Below, in pieces: positions 6,247 to 13,923 of a stretch of DNA of 13,923 nucleotides. The notes beneath the pieces were generated by a model. It had not been told where the DNA came from and made no database searches. It saw nothing but the letters and a program-made list of their open reading frames with translations. This DNA comes from Sanchytrium tribonematis. Taxonomy: Eukaryota; Sanchytriomycota; Sanchytriomycetes; Sanchytriales; Sanchytriaceae. The stretch spans positions 1 through 13,923 of the forward strand of contig JADGIG010000179.1 in NCBI GenBank assembly GCA_018985235.1, given 5' to 3'. The position numbers and the translations under genes are program-made. How positions within the stretch are numbered: position 1 is the stretch's first letter; each line of letters begins with the position of its first letter.

Positions 6247-8137
6247 ATGAGTTACGAAACTTATAACTTCCATCTTGATTCTTTAACAGAAAGGCTTGCT
6301 CATTTAATTTATCAAATGCATTGAAGAACATATTACCAACCAATCCGTACTGACTTCCGATTTGTCTGATTTCTTGAATGGTGATATTGTTACTATTCCG
6401 AGCGCAATGTCGCTCTATTCCTTTCAGAAGATCGTTGGGTCTCCCTTTTGTTTTTACAGGAGCTAATTCAACAGCAAGTCCGACATTCAGCGACTTAAAC
6501 ATAGTACTTTCCATCAATGTAACAATGTCCTGAGCATGTTCTTTGGTGACTTCGTCTTTAAATTCCATTTTTGCCCTTGCTTCTGAAAGCCGAATCATGC
6601 TTTCTAGATGTCTTATCGTAATGTTAGAAATCTCATTGTGCTTCGTAGCCCTTCTTAGCTTTAAATAAAATTCCTTAAGGATTGCTTTTGCCTCTTCAGA
6701 AATCACTGGCGTAATAAATTCTCGACCATATCGAATAAGAGCTTGTAAGGTATTGATTGGTATATCAGGATGCTTAATTATATGGCGGATTCTCACTACT
6801 TTTTCAACTAAAGTGTCATTTTGGTTGTCAATAATAGGAAAGACCAAATCAAATCTGGAAAACAGTGCAAAAGGGATATTGACGTTCTCGTTCAGTGTTT
6901 TATAAGGCATGAACCTACCACCTTTAGGATTTGCAGCACAAATAACTGAGGTCCTGGCTTTTAAGTGGATTTTTAAACCTGCTTTTGCCATTCGGATTTC
7001 ACCTTGCTCCATAGCTTCTAATAGCGGAGCTTTGTCAGGAAGCTTATCAAGCTCATCGATTATACAATGACCCTTATCGGCCAATACTAATGGGCCGGCT
7101 TCGATGGAGAAATCAGGACCATCTCTTATTAATGCAATTGTTAATCCAGAATTTGTCACTCCAGAACTACCGCAGACGTAAAAACCTCTGGGACTAGCTT
7201 GACCTAGCGCATTCAAAAGAACGGATTTACCCTTACCAGGCTCCCCTAGTAACAGTATATGTATTTGATCTCTCATATCATGATCTTTCCTTTTCGTAGG
7301 ACCAAACAAACTTAGCATTAGTCCAAATTTGACTTGTTCCATACCCTCAATATTAACACAAAAAGAATCAATCATCTTTTTAACAATATTTGGATCATTT
7401 ATAAGCTCTTTAATTTGTCTTTTCATTTCATTTGAGAATATTTGTTTCTTAATTTTTAACGATTCTGACTGTATTGAGTTTCCGTAAAGTATAAAGCTGT
7501 ACAAATTGTCTCTGGACTCTGTTACATGAAGAATACCAGAGATTACGCATTCATCTCCAGGCCTAATTTTATCGACAAGATGCTCTCCAAAGAGAAGCAC
7601 CTCTTGTCTTTTTGGAACTCTTCCTTCAAGACCTTCAAAAAGATTCTCTTGAATATAAATGCTTTGCATATTTATAGTTCTTATAAACTCGTGATCTCTC
7701 TCAAAATGAAAAGACTTGGATTTACATCCTAGTTTGTCGCATTTTGTTGGCTTTTCATTTTCGTGAATGTAAATAGTCTTAAGCTGGCTGCAGGTCTTGC
7801 ATGAGTAAACAGCCACTTTCCACACTGGCCTAATATTTCCCAATTTGGATACAATCCCCTTTATTGAGACAAATTCGCCCACTCTATGACTTATCAATTC
7901 ATTAAAAGGGATAACCAGCTGATTTATAATCTGGGGTGGGGTCAATTCATCATTATTTAGACAACACGCCATCAAATTGAGCAATTCTTGATCGATTTTA
8001 AAATCACTCAAGTGATTAAACTCGATTATTGGCTTTACTAGTTTAAAAATATCTTTGAGTTTTTTATACATTTTACCTGTAAAGGGCTCTTTAGGATACA
8101 TCTTCTTGAAATTGTCTTGGACCGAAGAATTAGCCAT
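6245..8137 (-). CDS. MCM8: DNA helicase MCM8
   Basis: A 630-residue MCM-family AAA+ ATPase. MCM8 works with MCM9 in homologous-recombination repair and interstrand-crosslink repair in the nucleus. Seen: OB-fold region with zinc ribbon C113/C116/C133/C138; Walker A GEPGKGKS 298-305 (the GxGKS form typical of MCM8/9 and not the A/S-KS form of MCM2-7); Walker B IDELDK near 360-365 (usual MCM is IDEFDK); arginine finger in SRFD near R428; lid region ITIRHLESMIRLSEARAKME. The YVCG...SGLT segment and the C-terminal winged helix (FDKLNEQAFLLK) match MCM8 rather than MCM9. It is shorter than human MCM8 (about 840) because the N-terminal extension and several loops are missing. No intron is needed. 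The start is the first ATG, facing the sirtuin ATG 27 bp away. Confidence 0.92.
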   Translation of the reverse strand: MANSSVQDNFKKMYPKEPFTGKMYKKLKDIFKLVKPIIEFNHLSDFKIDQELLNLMACCLNNDELTPPQIINQLVIPFNELISHRVGEFVSIKGIVSKLGNIRPVWKVAVYSCKTCSQLKTIYIHENEKPTKCDKLGCKSKSFHFERDHEFIRTINMQSIYIQENLFEGLEGRVPKRQEVLLFGEHLVDKIRPGDECVISGILHVTESRDNLYSFILYGNSIQSESLKIKKQIFSNEMKRQIKELINDPNIVKKMIDSFCVNIEGMEQVKFGLMLSLFGPTKRKDHDMRDQIHILLLGEPGKGKSVLLNALGQASPRGFYVCGSSGVTNSGLTIALIRDGPDFSIEAGPLVLADKGHCIIDELDKLPDKAPLLEAMEQGEIRMAKAGLKIHLKARTSVICAANPKGGRFMPYKTLNENVNIPFALFSRFDLVFPIIDNQNDTLVEKVVRIRHIIKHPDIPINTLQALIRYGREFITPVISEEAKAILKEFYLKLRRATKHNEISNITIRHLESMIRLSEARAKMEFKDEVTKEHAQDIVTLMESTMFKSLNVGLAVELAPVKTKGRPNDLLKGIERHCARNSNNITIQEIRQIGSQYGLVGNMFFNAFDKLNEQAFLLKNQDGSYKFRNS

Positions 8138-8164
8138 ACAAGTTTAAAGAACAGTTTCGAACGG
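8138..8164. promoter_or_regulatory. 27-bp intergenic spacer between divergent MCM8 and sirtuin starts
   Basis: The only sequence between two opposed ATGs. It contains TTTAAA and TTCGAA but no recognisable TATA box or replication-gene element. Promoter elements and 5' UTRs must overlap the opposite coding region or be extremely short. That it acts as a shared promoter is an inference from position. Confidence 0.45.
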
Positions 8165-9568
8165 ATGAAACCGGAAGAATTGCAATTAAGTAGCGAAACA
8201 AAGAGTTTGATCCACGATTTAAAGGAAAATGGTTACCATTGGCTTCATCAAGAAGTTTTTGAAAAAAATCCTCTCGAGACTGTTGAAAATTTAGTTCCGT
8301 TTTTGCCTATTGAAGCACTTATTGACGGCAAATTAAATCCACTTTACACAGAACACGAATATCTGTTTGCATTATTTAAATTAGGGTGTATAAAAATGCA
8401 AAGATACAGAAAAGCAAACTTTTTGAATATGGACGAATTGATTGATATTATTGATAGAAGTAAAAAAATATTGGTCATAACAGGAGCTGGGATATCTGTT
8501 GCCGCCGGAATACCTGATTTTAGAGGTAAGAATGGGTTGTACTCTCAATTGAAGACAGAATATCCCGAACTCACTGAGCCTCAGGAAATGTTTGACTTGC
8601 ATGTATTTAAAGACAATCCGTCAATATTCTATTCATTTGCTCACAAAATATATCCTTCTAATTTTAACCCAACCTTATCTCATAAATTTATTTTGGAATT
8701 GGAAAAAAAAGGAAAATTGTTAAAAAATTATACACAAAATATCGATGGACTTGAAAATGTTGCAGGTATTACAAAAGTGATTCAGTGTCATGGCTCTTTC
8801 GAATTTGCGTATTGCCTTAAATGTGGTTTAAAAGTAAAAGGGGGCACCATTGAGAAAGAAATATTTGAGAAAGTCGTGCCTTTTTGCAAGAAATGTCCTA
8901 AAGACGAGGATTTACCTGCAATAATGAAGCCTTGTATAACCTTCTTTCACGAAAAGCTTCCGCAGACTTTCGACGATGCAATCGAACACGACGTTGACGA
9001 GTGCGACCTCGTAATCGTCATGGGAAGTTCATTGAAAGTAGCACCAGTTGCCGAGCTTGTACACCTTGTTCGTCCTCAGGTTCCGCAAGTTCTGATCAAC
9101 CGAGAACTGCTCCGTCATTTAAGATCCCATTTCGATATTCATCTGTTGGGTAATTCAGACGCTGTTGTATCTGATATATGCAATAGACTGAATTGGAATT
9201 TAGAATCTTCTTTAGATTCTGTGCCACCTGTTGTCTCTCAACCTAATCATTACATTTATGAAAACGGAAAACTCGAAATAGAATCGCAGATTACTGTTAC
9301 AAGCATCACAGAATCTGAGACTGGGAATGATGATGGGTCTAGTATTGCAGACGAAGGAAGTATTGAAGAAGATGAGCTGGCTGGTTTATATATGGACCAG
9401 CAAGATATGGAAGATTTGCCGCCAACTGAGGCGAAAATAAGGAAATTTGAAATGAATGTTTTGCAAGAAGAAAGCAGTGAAGATGACAATGATTTTAATC
9501 CTTATAAGAGAAAAAAGCTTGAAAGCCCAAATGCTGAAAAGATCATAAGAATCCCTGAAAAATTGTAA
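8165..9568 (+). CDS. SIRT1: class I sirtuin, SIRT1/Sir2-type NAD-dependent protein deacetylase
   Basis: Removes acetyl groups from lysines of histones and other proteins using NAD+, releasing nicotinamide and O-acetyl-ADP-ribose; nuclear by family. Numbered from the ATG at 8165 (467 residues): GAGIS 107-111, GIPDFRG 115-121, NYTQNID 188-194, catalytic H209 in QCHGS, zinc cysteines C217, C220, C241 and C244, and GSSLKVAPV about 287-295. The core tracks human SIRT1 and yeast Sir2/Hst1 closely. The N-terminal extension is much shorter than in human SIRT1 (747 residues). The tail after about 350 is acidic and Ser-rich, ending near a basic PYKRKK that could be an NLS. The frame stays open upstream to a TTG at 8117, but that would overlap MCM8 and lacks an ATG. 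The stop lies 8 bp from the convergent phosphatase stop. Confidence 0.92.
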   Translation: MKPEELQLSSETKSLIHDLKENGYHWLHQEVFEKNPLETVENLVPFLPIEALIDGKLNPLYTEHEYLFALFKLGCIKMQRYRKANFLNMDELIDIIDRSKKILVITGAGISVAAGIPDFRGKNGLYSQLKTEYPELTEPQEMFDLHVFKDNPSIFYSFAHKIYPSNFNPTLSHKFILELEKKGKLLKNYTQNIDGLENVAGITKVIQCHGSFEFAYCLKCGLKVKGGTIEKEIFEKVVPFCKKCPKDEDLPAIMKPCITFFHEKLPQTFDDAIEHDVDECDLVIVMGSSLKVAPVAELVHLVRPQVPQVLINRELLRHLRSHFDIHLLGNSDAVVSDICNRLNWNLESSLDSVPPVVSQPNHYIYENGKLEIESQITVTSITESETGNDDGSSIADEGSIEEDELAGLYMDQQDMEDLPPTEAKIRKFEMNVLQEESSEDDNDFNPYKRKKLESPNAEKIIRIPEKL

Positions 9569-9582
9569 TTAAATATTTAATT
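9567..9582. terminator. 16-bp perfect palindrome with ATTAAA on both strands
   Basis: AATTAAATATTTAATT equals its own reverse complement. It includes the last bases of the sirtuin TAA (9566-9568) and the whole phosphatase TAA (9577-9579 read on minus). It supplies ATTAAA, a common variant poly(A) signal, to both strands (9568-9573 plus; 9576-9581 minus). Confidence 0.6.
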
Positions 9583-10776
9583 TAAAGCAGTCAATGAACA
9601 TTCTTTATCAAAATCTGCAGGTGTCATTTCTTTTGTAATTTTTAGAAATTCATCGATTGGACACCAGCCGTCAGATTGGTTTCTACATTTCGGAATTTGA
9701 CAAATTTGCTCATTAAATCGCAATCGGGCCCAAATTTTGTCTCTCCAATTAATTTTTTCGATCATCAATGCTGATCCGTATGCAGGCCAAAATAAATTAT
9801 TAAGATCCATTACCCCAAAAGCGCCAAGAAGTGGTGCTAGAGTGCTATCATGTCCACTAAGAAGAACAAAATCATGCGACGAATTCAAATATTTTGTTAT
9901 ATCTCCCATTAATCTACCAATTCCTAATTTGGCACCCAATTCGGACATGTATGGTCCCCAGTGCTCTTGAGAGGCGTAATTTCTGAAAGTATCAAAATCA
10001 GACGCAGATATATGCGCGGGAAGATTCATTTGATGACTAAACCAGGATGCTAATGTATCAAACAATGGATGAGTTGACAATCCTGTATAATCGAAAGTTT
10101 TTGAAAGTGATTCTAATTGTTTTCGATTTTCTTTGAAAAATTTTGTTTGAAATTCAACAATTAAGTGAGTCATCTTTTCGCAATTATTTGGAGGATACAA
10201 TGAGTCTTCCGCATTAGTGAATTCAACATTTATAAGCGATTTAATTCCAATACCCCGAATAACATTTTGAGCGGTTTCTAAAGCCCTAGGTATATTTGTA
10301 CTTCTGACAAACACATTTTCGAAATTTAGCGGATATTGCTTTAAATAGTTTCCGAGAGTAAACATTTGCATTTTACCAAGATCGGTCAACTGACCGTAGT
10401 AGCAGACGCCGGGCATTAATTGATTATTCCGTTTGATGATATTTTGTGAGGTGCAAAAAGGCCAAAGTTTGGGAAACACTGAATTGAAGCGTTCAATCAT
10501 TGGAGTTCGTTGCCCATGTCTACACACTACTATCAATTGCTGCAAAACAGAATCTTTTGGCAACTGAATCTCTGTTGGATAGACTGCTGACAAATTTGTA
10601 TCCGGCTCCATTTGAGGGGAATTTATCTCCAATAAAAAATATTTACCCTCTCCATATGGTCTGCAAATTGACGACGAATTTTTCCCAATGCAAGGAATTT
10701 GCCAATAACGGCTTCCATGCCAAAGCCAATCAAATTGGCTGAAATTTATTGCAGATTCTGTCGCCAAGACATTCAT
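9577..10776 (-). CDS. histidine acid phosphatase, ACP6-like (lysophosphatidic acid phosphatase type 6 family)
   Basis: A branch-2 histidine phosphatase of 399 residues that hydrolyses phosphomonoesters through a phosphohistidine. Seen: RHG at 86-88 within VVCRHGQRTP (H87 nucleophile), downstream RST at 158-160, and GHD 308-310 (catalytic HD pair) in LLSGHDSTLAPLLGAFG. The YGQLTDLGKMQMFTLG and VRSTNIPRALET segments and the C-terminal CPIDEFLK match human ACP6 (lysophosphatidate phosphatase, mitochondrial) better than ACP1 or ACPP-type enzymes. Other homologues are general phosphomonoesterases, so the substrate is not certain. There is no clear signal peptide from the ATG at 10776; the about 80 residues before RHG contain Cys and Trp and seem part of the fold. 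No intron is needed. It is divergent from MCM2 (171-bp spacer) and convergent with the sirtuin. Confidence 0.85.
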   Translation of the reverse strand: MNVLATESAINFSQFDWLWHGSRYWQIPCIGKNSSSICRPYGEGKYFLLEINSPQMEPDTNLSAVYPTEIQLPKDSVLQQLIVVCRHGQRTPMIERFNSVFPKLWPFCTSQNIIKRNNQLMPGVCYYGQLTDLGKMQMFTLGNYLKQYPLNFENVFVRSTNIPRALETAQNVIRGIGIKSLINVEFTNAEDSLYPPNNCEKMTHLIVEFQTKFFKENRKQLESLSKTFDYTGLSTHPLFDTLASWFSHQMNLPAHISASDFDTFRNYASQEHWGPYMSELGAKLGIGRLMGDITKYLNSSHDFVLLSGHDSTLAPLLGAFGVMDLNNLFWPAYGSALMIEKINWRDKIWARLRFNEQICQIPKCRNQSDGWCPIDEFLKITKEMTPADFDKECSLTALN

Positions 10777-10807
10777 TTGTTAAAAAGCGGAACTTCTCTG
10801 TCACACA

Positions 10808-10891
10808 ATGGAGACCGGTTATCATCGTTATTTCGTAGACAAATCAATTAACTTACTACTAAAAGAATTAGATCAACAATTGGAGTATTAG
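10808..10891 (+). CDS. possible 27-residue micro-ORF between ACP6-like gene and MCM2
   Basis: ATG to TAG encodes METGYHRYFVDKSINLLLKE plus seven more residues, an amphipathic helix-like sequence, followed 5 nt later by AATAAA (10897-10902). It sits in the 171-bp divergent spacer ahead of MCM2. It may be a separate micropeptide gene, an upstream ORF in the MCM2 leader, or chance. I recognise no family. Confidence 0.25.
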   Translation: METGYHRYFVDKSINLLLKELDQQLEY

Positions 10892-10896
10892 TTTTT

Positions 10897-10902
10897 AATA
10901 AA
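10897..10902 (+). terminator. AATAAA in the spacer before MCM2
   Basis: The hexamer lies 5 nt after the TAG of the 27-codon ORF and 45 nt before the MCM2 ATG. In an AT-rich spacer this could be chance. Confidence 0.25.
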
Positions 10903-10947
10903 TCAATTACTTATTTTTTCAAGACCTCCTTGGCAAAATCGTTTGAA

Positions 10948-13564
10948 ATGGATCGTAAGCGTAAATACAATGAGGATGCAGCTCCAAGTAGTCCGCCACT
11001 ATTAAGTAGTAGACCAGATGATGTAAGTGAGAGTGAAGGTGAGGATTTGATGGGTGACAATATGTATGATGATTACCAGTCCATTGAAGGTTTGGATCGA
11101 TACGAAGAAGTCAACCTCGATAATCAAGATTATGACGAATTGGATCCAGCTGTAAAAAGATTAGTGGACCAAAGAATGGAAGAGAGAGATATGGCAGAGG
11201 GAAAGATATCTGGCTTTTTACCCGAAGAGCAAAAGAGAAGAAGAAAAGCCCAAAGATACAGACGACGACAGGATGCAGAAGAGGAGGAGGAAGTAGTTCT
11301 CAATGATATTACTGATATCAAAGGTATGTCCCTTACAGAATTTGCTCAAGTCAGTAGTTCCAGAATGGCTGTCAAAAGATTATTTACCGAATTTTTAACT
11401 GAATTTACGGAAGGCGAAGGAGACAATATAACTGCTTTTTATGGTAACGTAATTAGAAATATGTGTGAAATGAATTCGGCCTCTTTAAAAGTCGACTTTC
11501 AACACTTAGTGTCCTACAAACCTGTTTTAGGCTACTTGATACTGAATGATCCAGTTGATTATCTAGATATTTTTAACGAAGCTGCAGTTGACGTTGTTCG
11601 CCTGACCTTTGAGAATTATATTCCTGATATTGCCAAAGACATCACTGTCAGGATTGTGAATATTTCGGATTATACCAGCCTCAGAGACTTACGTGAAAAT
11701 CACCTCAACACATTAATTTGTGTTACTGGTACCATTACCAGAAAATCTGTAATGTATCCTCATCAAAAGGTTCTAAAGTTTAACTGCTCGCGTTGTTCGG
11801 CAATTTTGGGACCTTTTATTCAAGACTCAATTCAGGGAGCACCAATTAAAGTCAGAGGTTGCGGTGAATGTGGTGCGAGATCTGGATTTGTTTTAAATAC
11901 TGAAGAGACTTTGTTTAGTAACTATCAGAAATGGAATTTACAAGAGTCGCATTCTGATTTACCACCTGGTAGGTTGCCGCGATCTCGTGAGTTAATTGTT
12001 ACTGGTGATTTAATTGATTCTGCCAGGCCTGGAGACGAAGTTGTAGTGATTGGAGTGTACAGAAATAATTTCAGTGCATCCCTTAATACTAAAAACGGTT
12101 TCCCTGTGTTTTCAACTTTGATTGAAGTAAACTCGGTCAGCAACAAGCAGGAAGAAAGAGCTCGCGCATTGACGGATAAGGATATAAGAACCATCAAAGA
12201 ACTTTCGAAAGATAAGGATGTTGGGGCAAAATTATTAGCAAGCGTTGCGCCATCAATTTATGGTCATGAAGACATCAAGTTAGCGATCGCATTGAGTATG
12301 TTCGCAGGTGTCCCAAAAGTTAGAGATGGCAAGCACAAGTTACGTGGCGATATTAATGTTTTACTTATGGGAGACGCTGGTACTTCTAAATCTCAATTTT
12401 TAAAATACGTCGAGAAAACTGCACCTAGAGCGGTATATACTACAGGACAAGGTGCCAGTGCTGTAGGTTTAACAGCCAGTGTGATGAAGGATCCTTTAAC
12501 TGGCCAGTGGGGTGTAGAAAGCGGGGCGCTTGTTTTGGCAGATTCTGGGATTTGTTTGATTGACGAATTCGATAAGATGAACGATGTTGATAGAACCTCG
12601 ATTCACGAGGCCATGGAACAACAGAGTATTTCCATATCTAAAGCTGGAATAGTGACCACCTTGAATGCTCGATGCGCAGTAATCGCGGCTGCGAATCCCT
12701 TGAAGGGGAAATATAATCCCAATTTGAGTTTCCTTAACAATGTAGATTTAAGCGAGCCAATTATATCCCGATTCGATGTTCTTTGTGTAGTTAAAGACAA
12801 CACTGATCCCGATATCGATGAAGAATTGGCGAAATATGTTTGTCTTAATCATATTAAAGGAACTTACTTCAAATTAATGGATAACACAAATCCAGAGCAG
12901 TCACATGGTATTTCAGACACATTCAACGCATTTCATGAACAATATATGGAGAAAAAACAAGCTTTGAATGTCAACCAGAATGAGCCTCCTGTTTCCCAAG
13001 ATATTTTACAAAAATACATTCTTTACGCTAAGCAAAATGTACAACCACGACTTGATCAGGTTGATAAAGACAAGATCTCGTCACTGTACGCTGAAATACG
13101 TAAAACATCAATGGTAAATATTTTTAATTTAGAAATACACATCGATTCCAGTTACTGCGAGAATGTTGGAAAGTATGGTACGTTTAAGCGAGGCTCATGC
13201 CAAGATGCATCTAAGAAACTACGTCAATTCTAAAGACGTTGACACAGCAATCAGTGTAGTCTTGAAGTCTTTTCTTAATTGCCAAAAGTATTACGTGAAA
13301 CGAAAACTGGAAAAGCAATTTCGGAAATATTTGAATCCAGATCAATATCACTTGCTGTACACTCTGTTGCAAGACATGATGTATGAGAAAATAAGATATT
13401 ACAACAATAATGAAATCGAAATGCCAGATGAAATTCCTTTATCAAAAGTGGAATTTGAATCAAAATGCCATGAGATTGGAATCGATGATTTAGATGGATT
13501 TTATGGTCAAATCATTAACAAGAACTTTAGAGTAGATGAAAGTTCAATCATTAAAGCTATTTAA
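10948..13564 (+). CDS. MCM2: DNA replication licensing factor MCM2, two exons
   Basis: A subunit of the MCM2-7 replicative helicase. Exons 10948-13113 and 13133-13564 join across a 19-nt intron to give 865 residues (human 904). Seen: acidic, Ser-rich N-terminus with SSPP (possible CDK/DDK sites); two tyrosines (Y43, Y52) at the spacing of the H3-H4-binding pair in human MCM2; basic stretch KRRRKAQRYRRR; zinc ribbon C280/C283/C305/C308; Walker A GDAGTSKS 475-482 (usual form GDPGTAKS); Walker B IDEFDKMND about 538-546; arginine finger in SRFD (R608); winged-helix C-terminus in exon 2. The junction restores SIPVTARMLESMVRLSEAHA, equivalent to human [20 protein letters not shown]. The frame is open upstream to a TTG at 10930; the ATG at 10948 is preferred. 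AATAAA follows the stop directly. Confidence 0.95.
13114..13132 (+). other. 19-nt spliceosomal intron in MCM2
   Basis: GTAAATATTTTTAATTTAG: GT donor, AT-rich body, TTTAG acceptor. Unspliced, the frame ends 40 codons later without the conserved motif; removing 19 nt restores the MCM lid motif exactly. It falls between codons (phase 0), as in PSMD13. Confidence 0.9.
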
Positions 13565-13570
13565 AATAAA
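13565..13570 (+). terminator. AATAAA poly(A) signal directly after the MCM2 stop
   Basis: The hexamer begins on the base after TAA (13562-13564). A second AATAAA is at 13590-13595. The 213 bp from here to 13777 otherwise show no gene on either strand. Confidence 0.55.
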
Positions 13571-13777
13571 TATTTGTATTTAACGACTAAATAAACTTTT
13601 GAAAGATCAGATCAGAACAATAATTATCATAATAGACTTGTTCTCGACTTTATACCCCACAAGATTACTCTCCTCTATTTTAATCTATCATCATTCTAAA
13701 AAAAGTGATTCATTAAGAACTTCAGCAATTTTGAAAAATAACTGAATAAAATAAAGTAATTTTTTTCTCCTTTTGTA

Positions 13778-13923
13778 ATGCAAGTCACCACGCTTTCGAA
13801 CCAGATCCTGCACTTACAAGGCAATAGGTTGTATTGCTGTGGACTAGATGATCTTGATAATATTTGCATCCTATGTCATTTTGATTTTCTTCCAGAGAAA
13901 GCTACAAGTAATAAGTATGCGTC
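13778..13923 (+). CDS. 5' part of an unidentified ORF, cut by the window edge
   Basis: An ATG opens a frame that stays open for 48 codons to the right edge, beginning MQVTTLSNQILHLQGNRLYC with a short cysteine cluster (CC at about 20-21, C31 and C34). It is preceded by a pyrimidine-rich run (13761-13774). Too short to assign; an overlapping chance ORF is possible. Confidence 0.4.
   Translation, partial: MQVTTLSNQILHLQGNRLYCCGLDDLDNICILCHFDFLPEKATSNKYA

Noticed and set aside
8117-8164. Sirtuin start at a TTG upstream
   Set aside because: A non-ATG start in a eukaryote that would overlap the MCM8 coding start; the first ATG at 8165 is sufficient.
10930-10947. MCM2 start at a TTG upstream
   Set aside because: Same reason; the ATG at 10948 begins a normal MCM2 N-terminus.
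13133-13564. An independent small MCM-like gene starting near 13163
   Set aside because: It is MCM2 exon 2; the lid motif is split exactly at the intron and rejoins on splicing.
13565-13777. Possible RNA gene or short ORF in the spacer after MCM2
   Set aside because: No tRNA B-box-like GGTTCGA, no fold I could trust, and no coding frame of note on either strand.
1-13923. CRISPR arrays, bacterial operons, rRNA or tRNA genes
   Set aside because: No regularly spaced repeats, ribosome-binding sites or structural RNA signatures were seen; genes are eukaryotic.

Overview
The window looks like nuclear DNA of a gene-dense, AT-rich eukaryote that uses the standard genetic code (TAA, TAG and TGA all end genes here). 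Its proteins (a SIRT1/Sir2-type sirtuin, MCM8, an ACP6-type phosphatase, PSMD13/Rpn9, MCM2) read most naturally as opisthokont, but I cannot place the organism further. Two genes, PSMD13 and MCM2, are each interrupted by a GT-AG intron of exactly 19 nt. Removing the 19 nt restores the frame and the family alignment in both cases. Introns this short are near the known lower limit and are the strongest clue to the lineage.

Left third (1-4082): an apparently intact Ty3/Gypsy-type retroelement with one uninterrupted 1330-codon gag-pol frame: capsid-like Gag, two CCHC knuckles, DTGA protease, reverse transcriptase with YIDD, RNase H, a C4HC3 PHD finger, then an HHCC/DDE integrase. It is flanked by identical direct repeats of at least 71 bp. 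Start and stop codons of the polyprotein both lie inside the repeat sequence. The unusual part is the PHD finger (a fold that often reads histone tails) placed between RNase H and integrase.

Middle (4083-6209): a gene-poor flank with fragments of possible coding sequence, a small cysteine-rich membrane or secreted protein of unknown family, and PSMD13 (26S proteasome lid), all on the minus strand.

Right half (6245-13564): tightly packed housekeeping genes: MCM8 (-), a class I sirtuin (+), an ACP6-like histidine phosphatase (-) and MCM2 (+). MCM8 and the sirtuin start head to head with 27 bp between their ATGs. MCM8 and PSMD13 are tail to head with 35 bp between. The sirtuin and phosphatase stops converge 8 bp apart on a 16-bp perfect palindrome that gives both strands an ATTAAA. 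In most genes a poly(A) hexamer overlaps or touches the stop codon. A further ORF starts at 13778 and runs off the right edge.

Functionally the host genes concern DNA replication (MCM2), recombination repair (MCM8), chromatin deacetylation (sirtuin), protein turnover (PSMD13) and lipid/phosphate metabolism (ACP6-like). I see no pathway joining them; the shared theme is extreme compaction.
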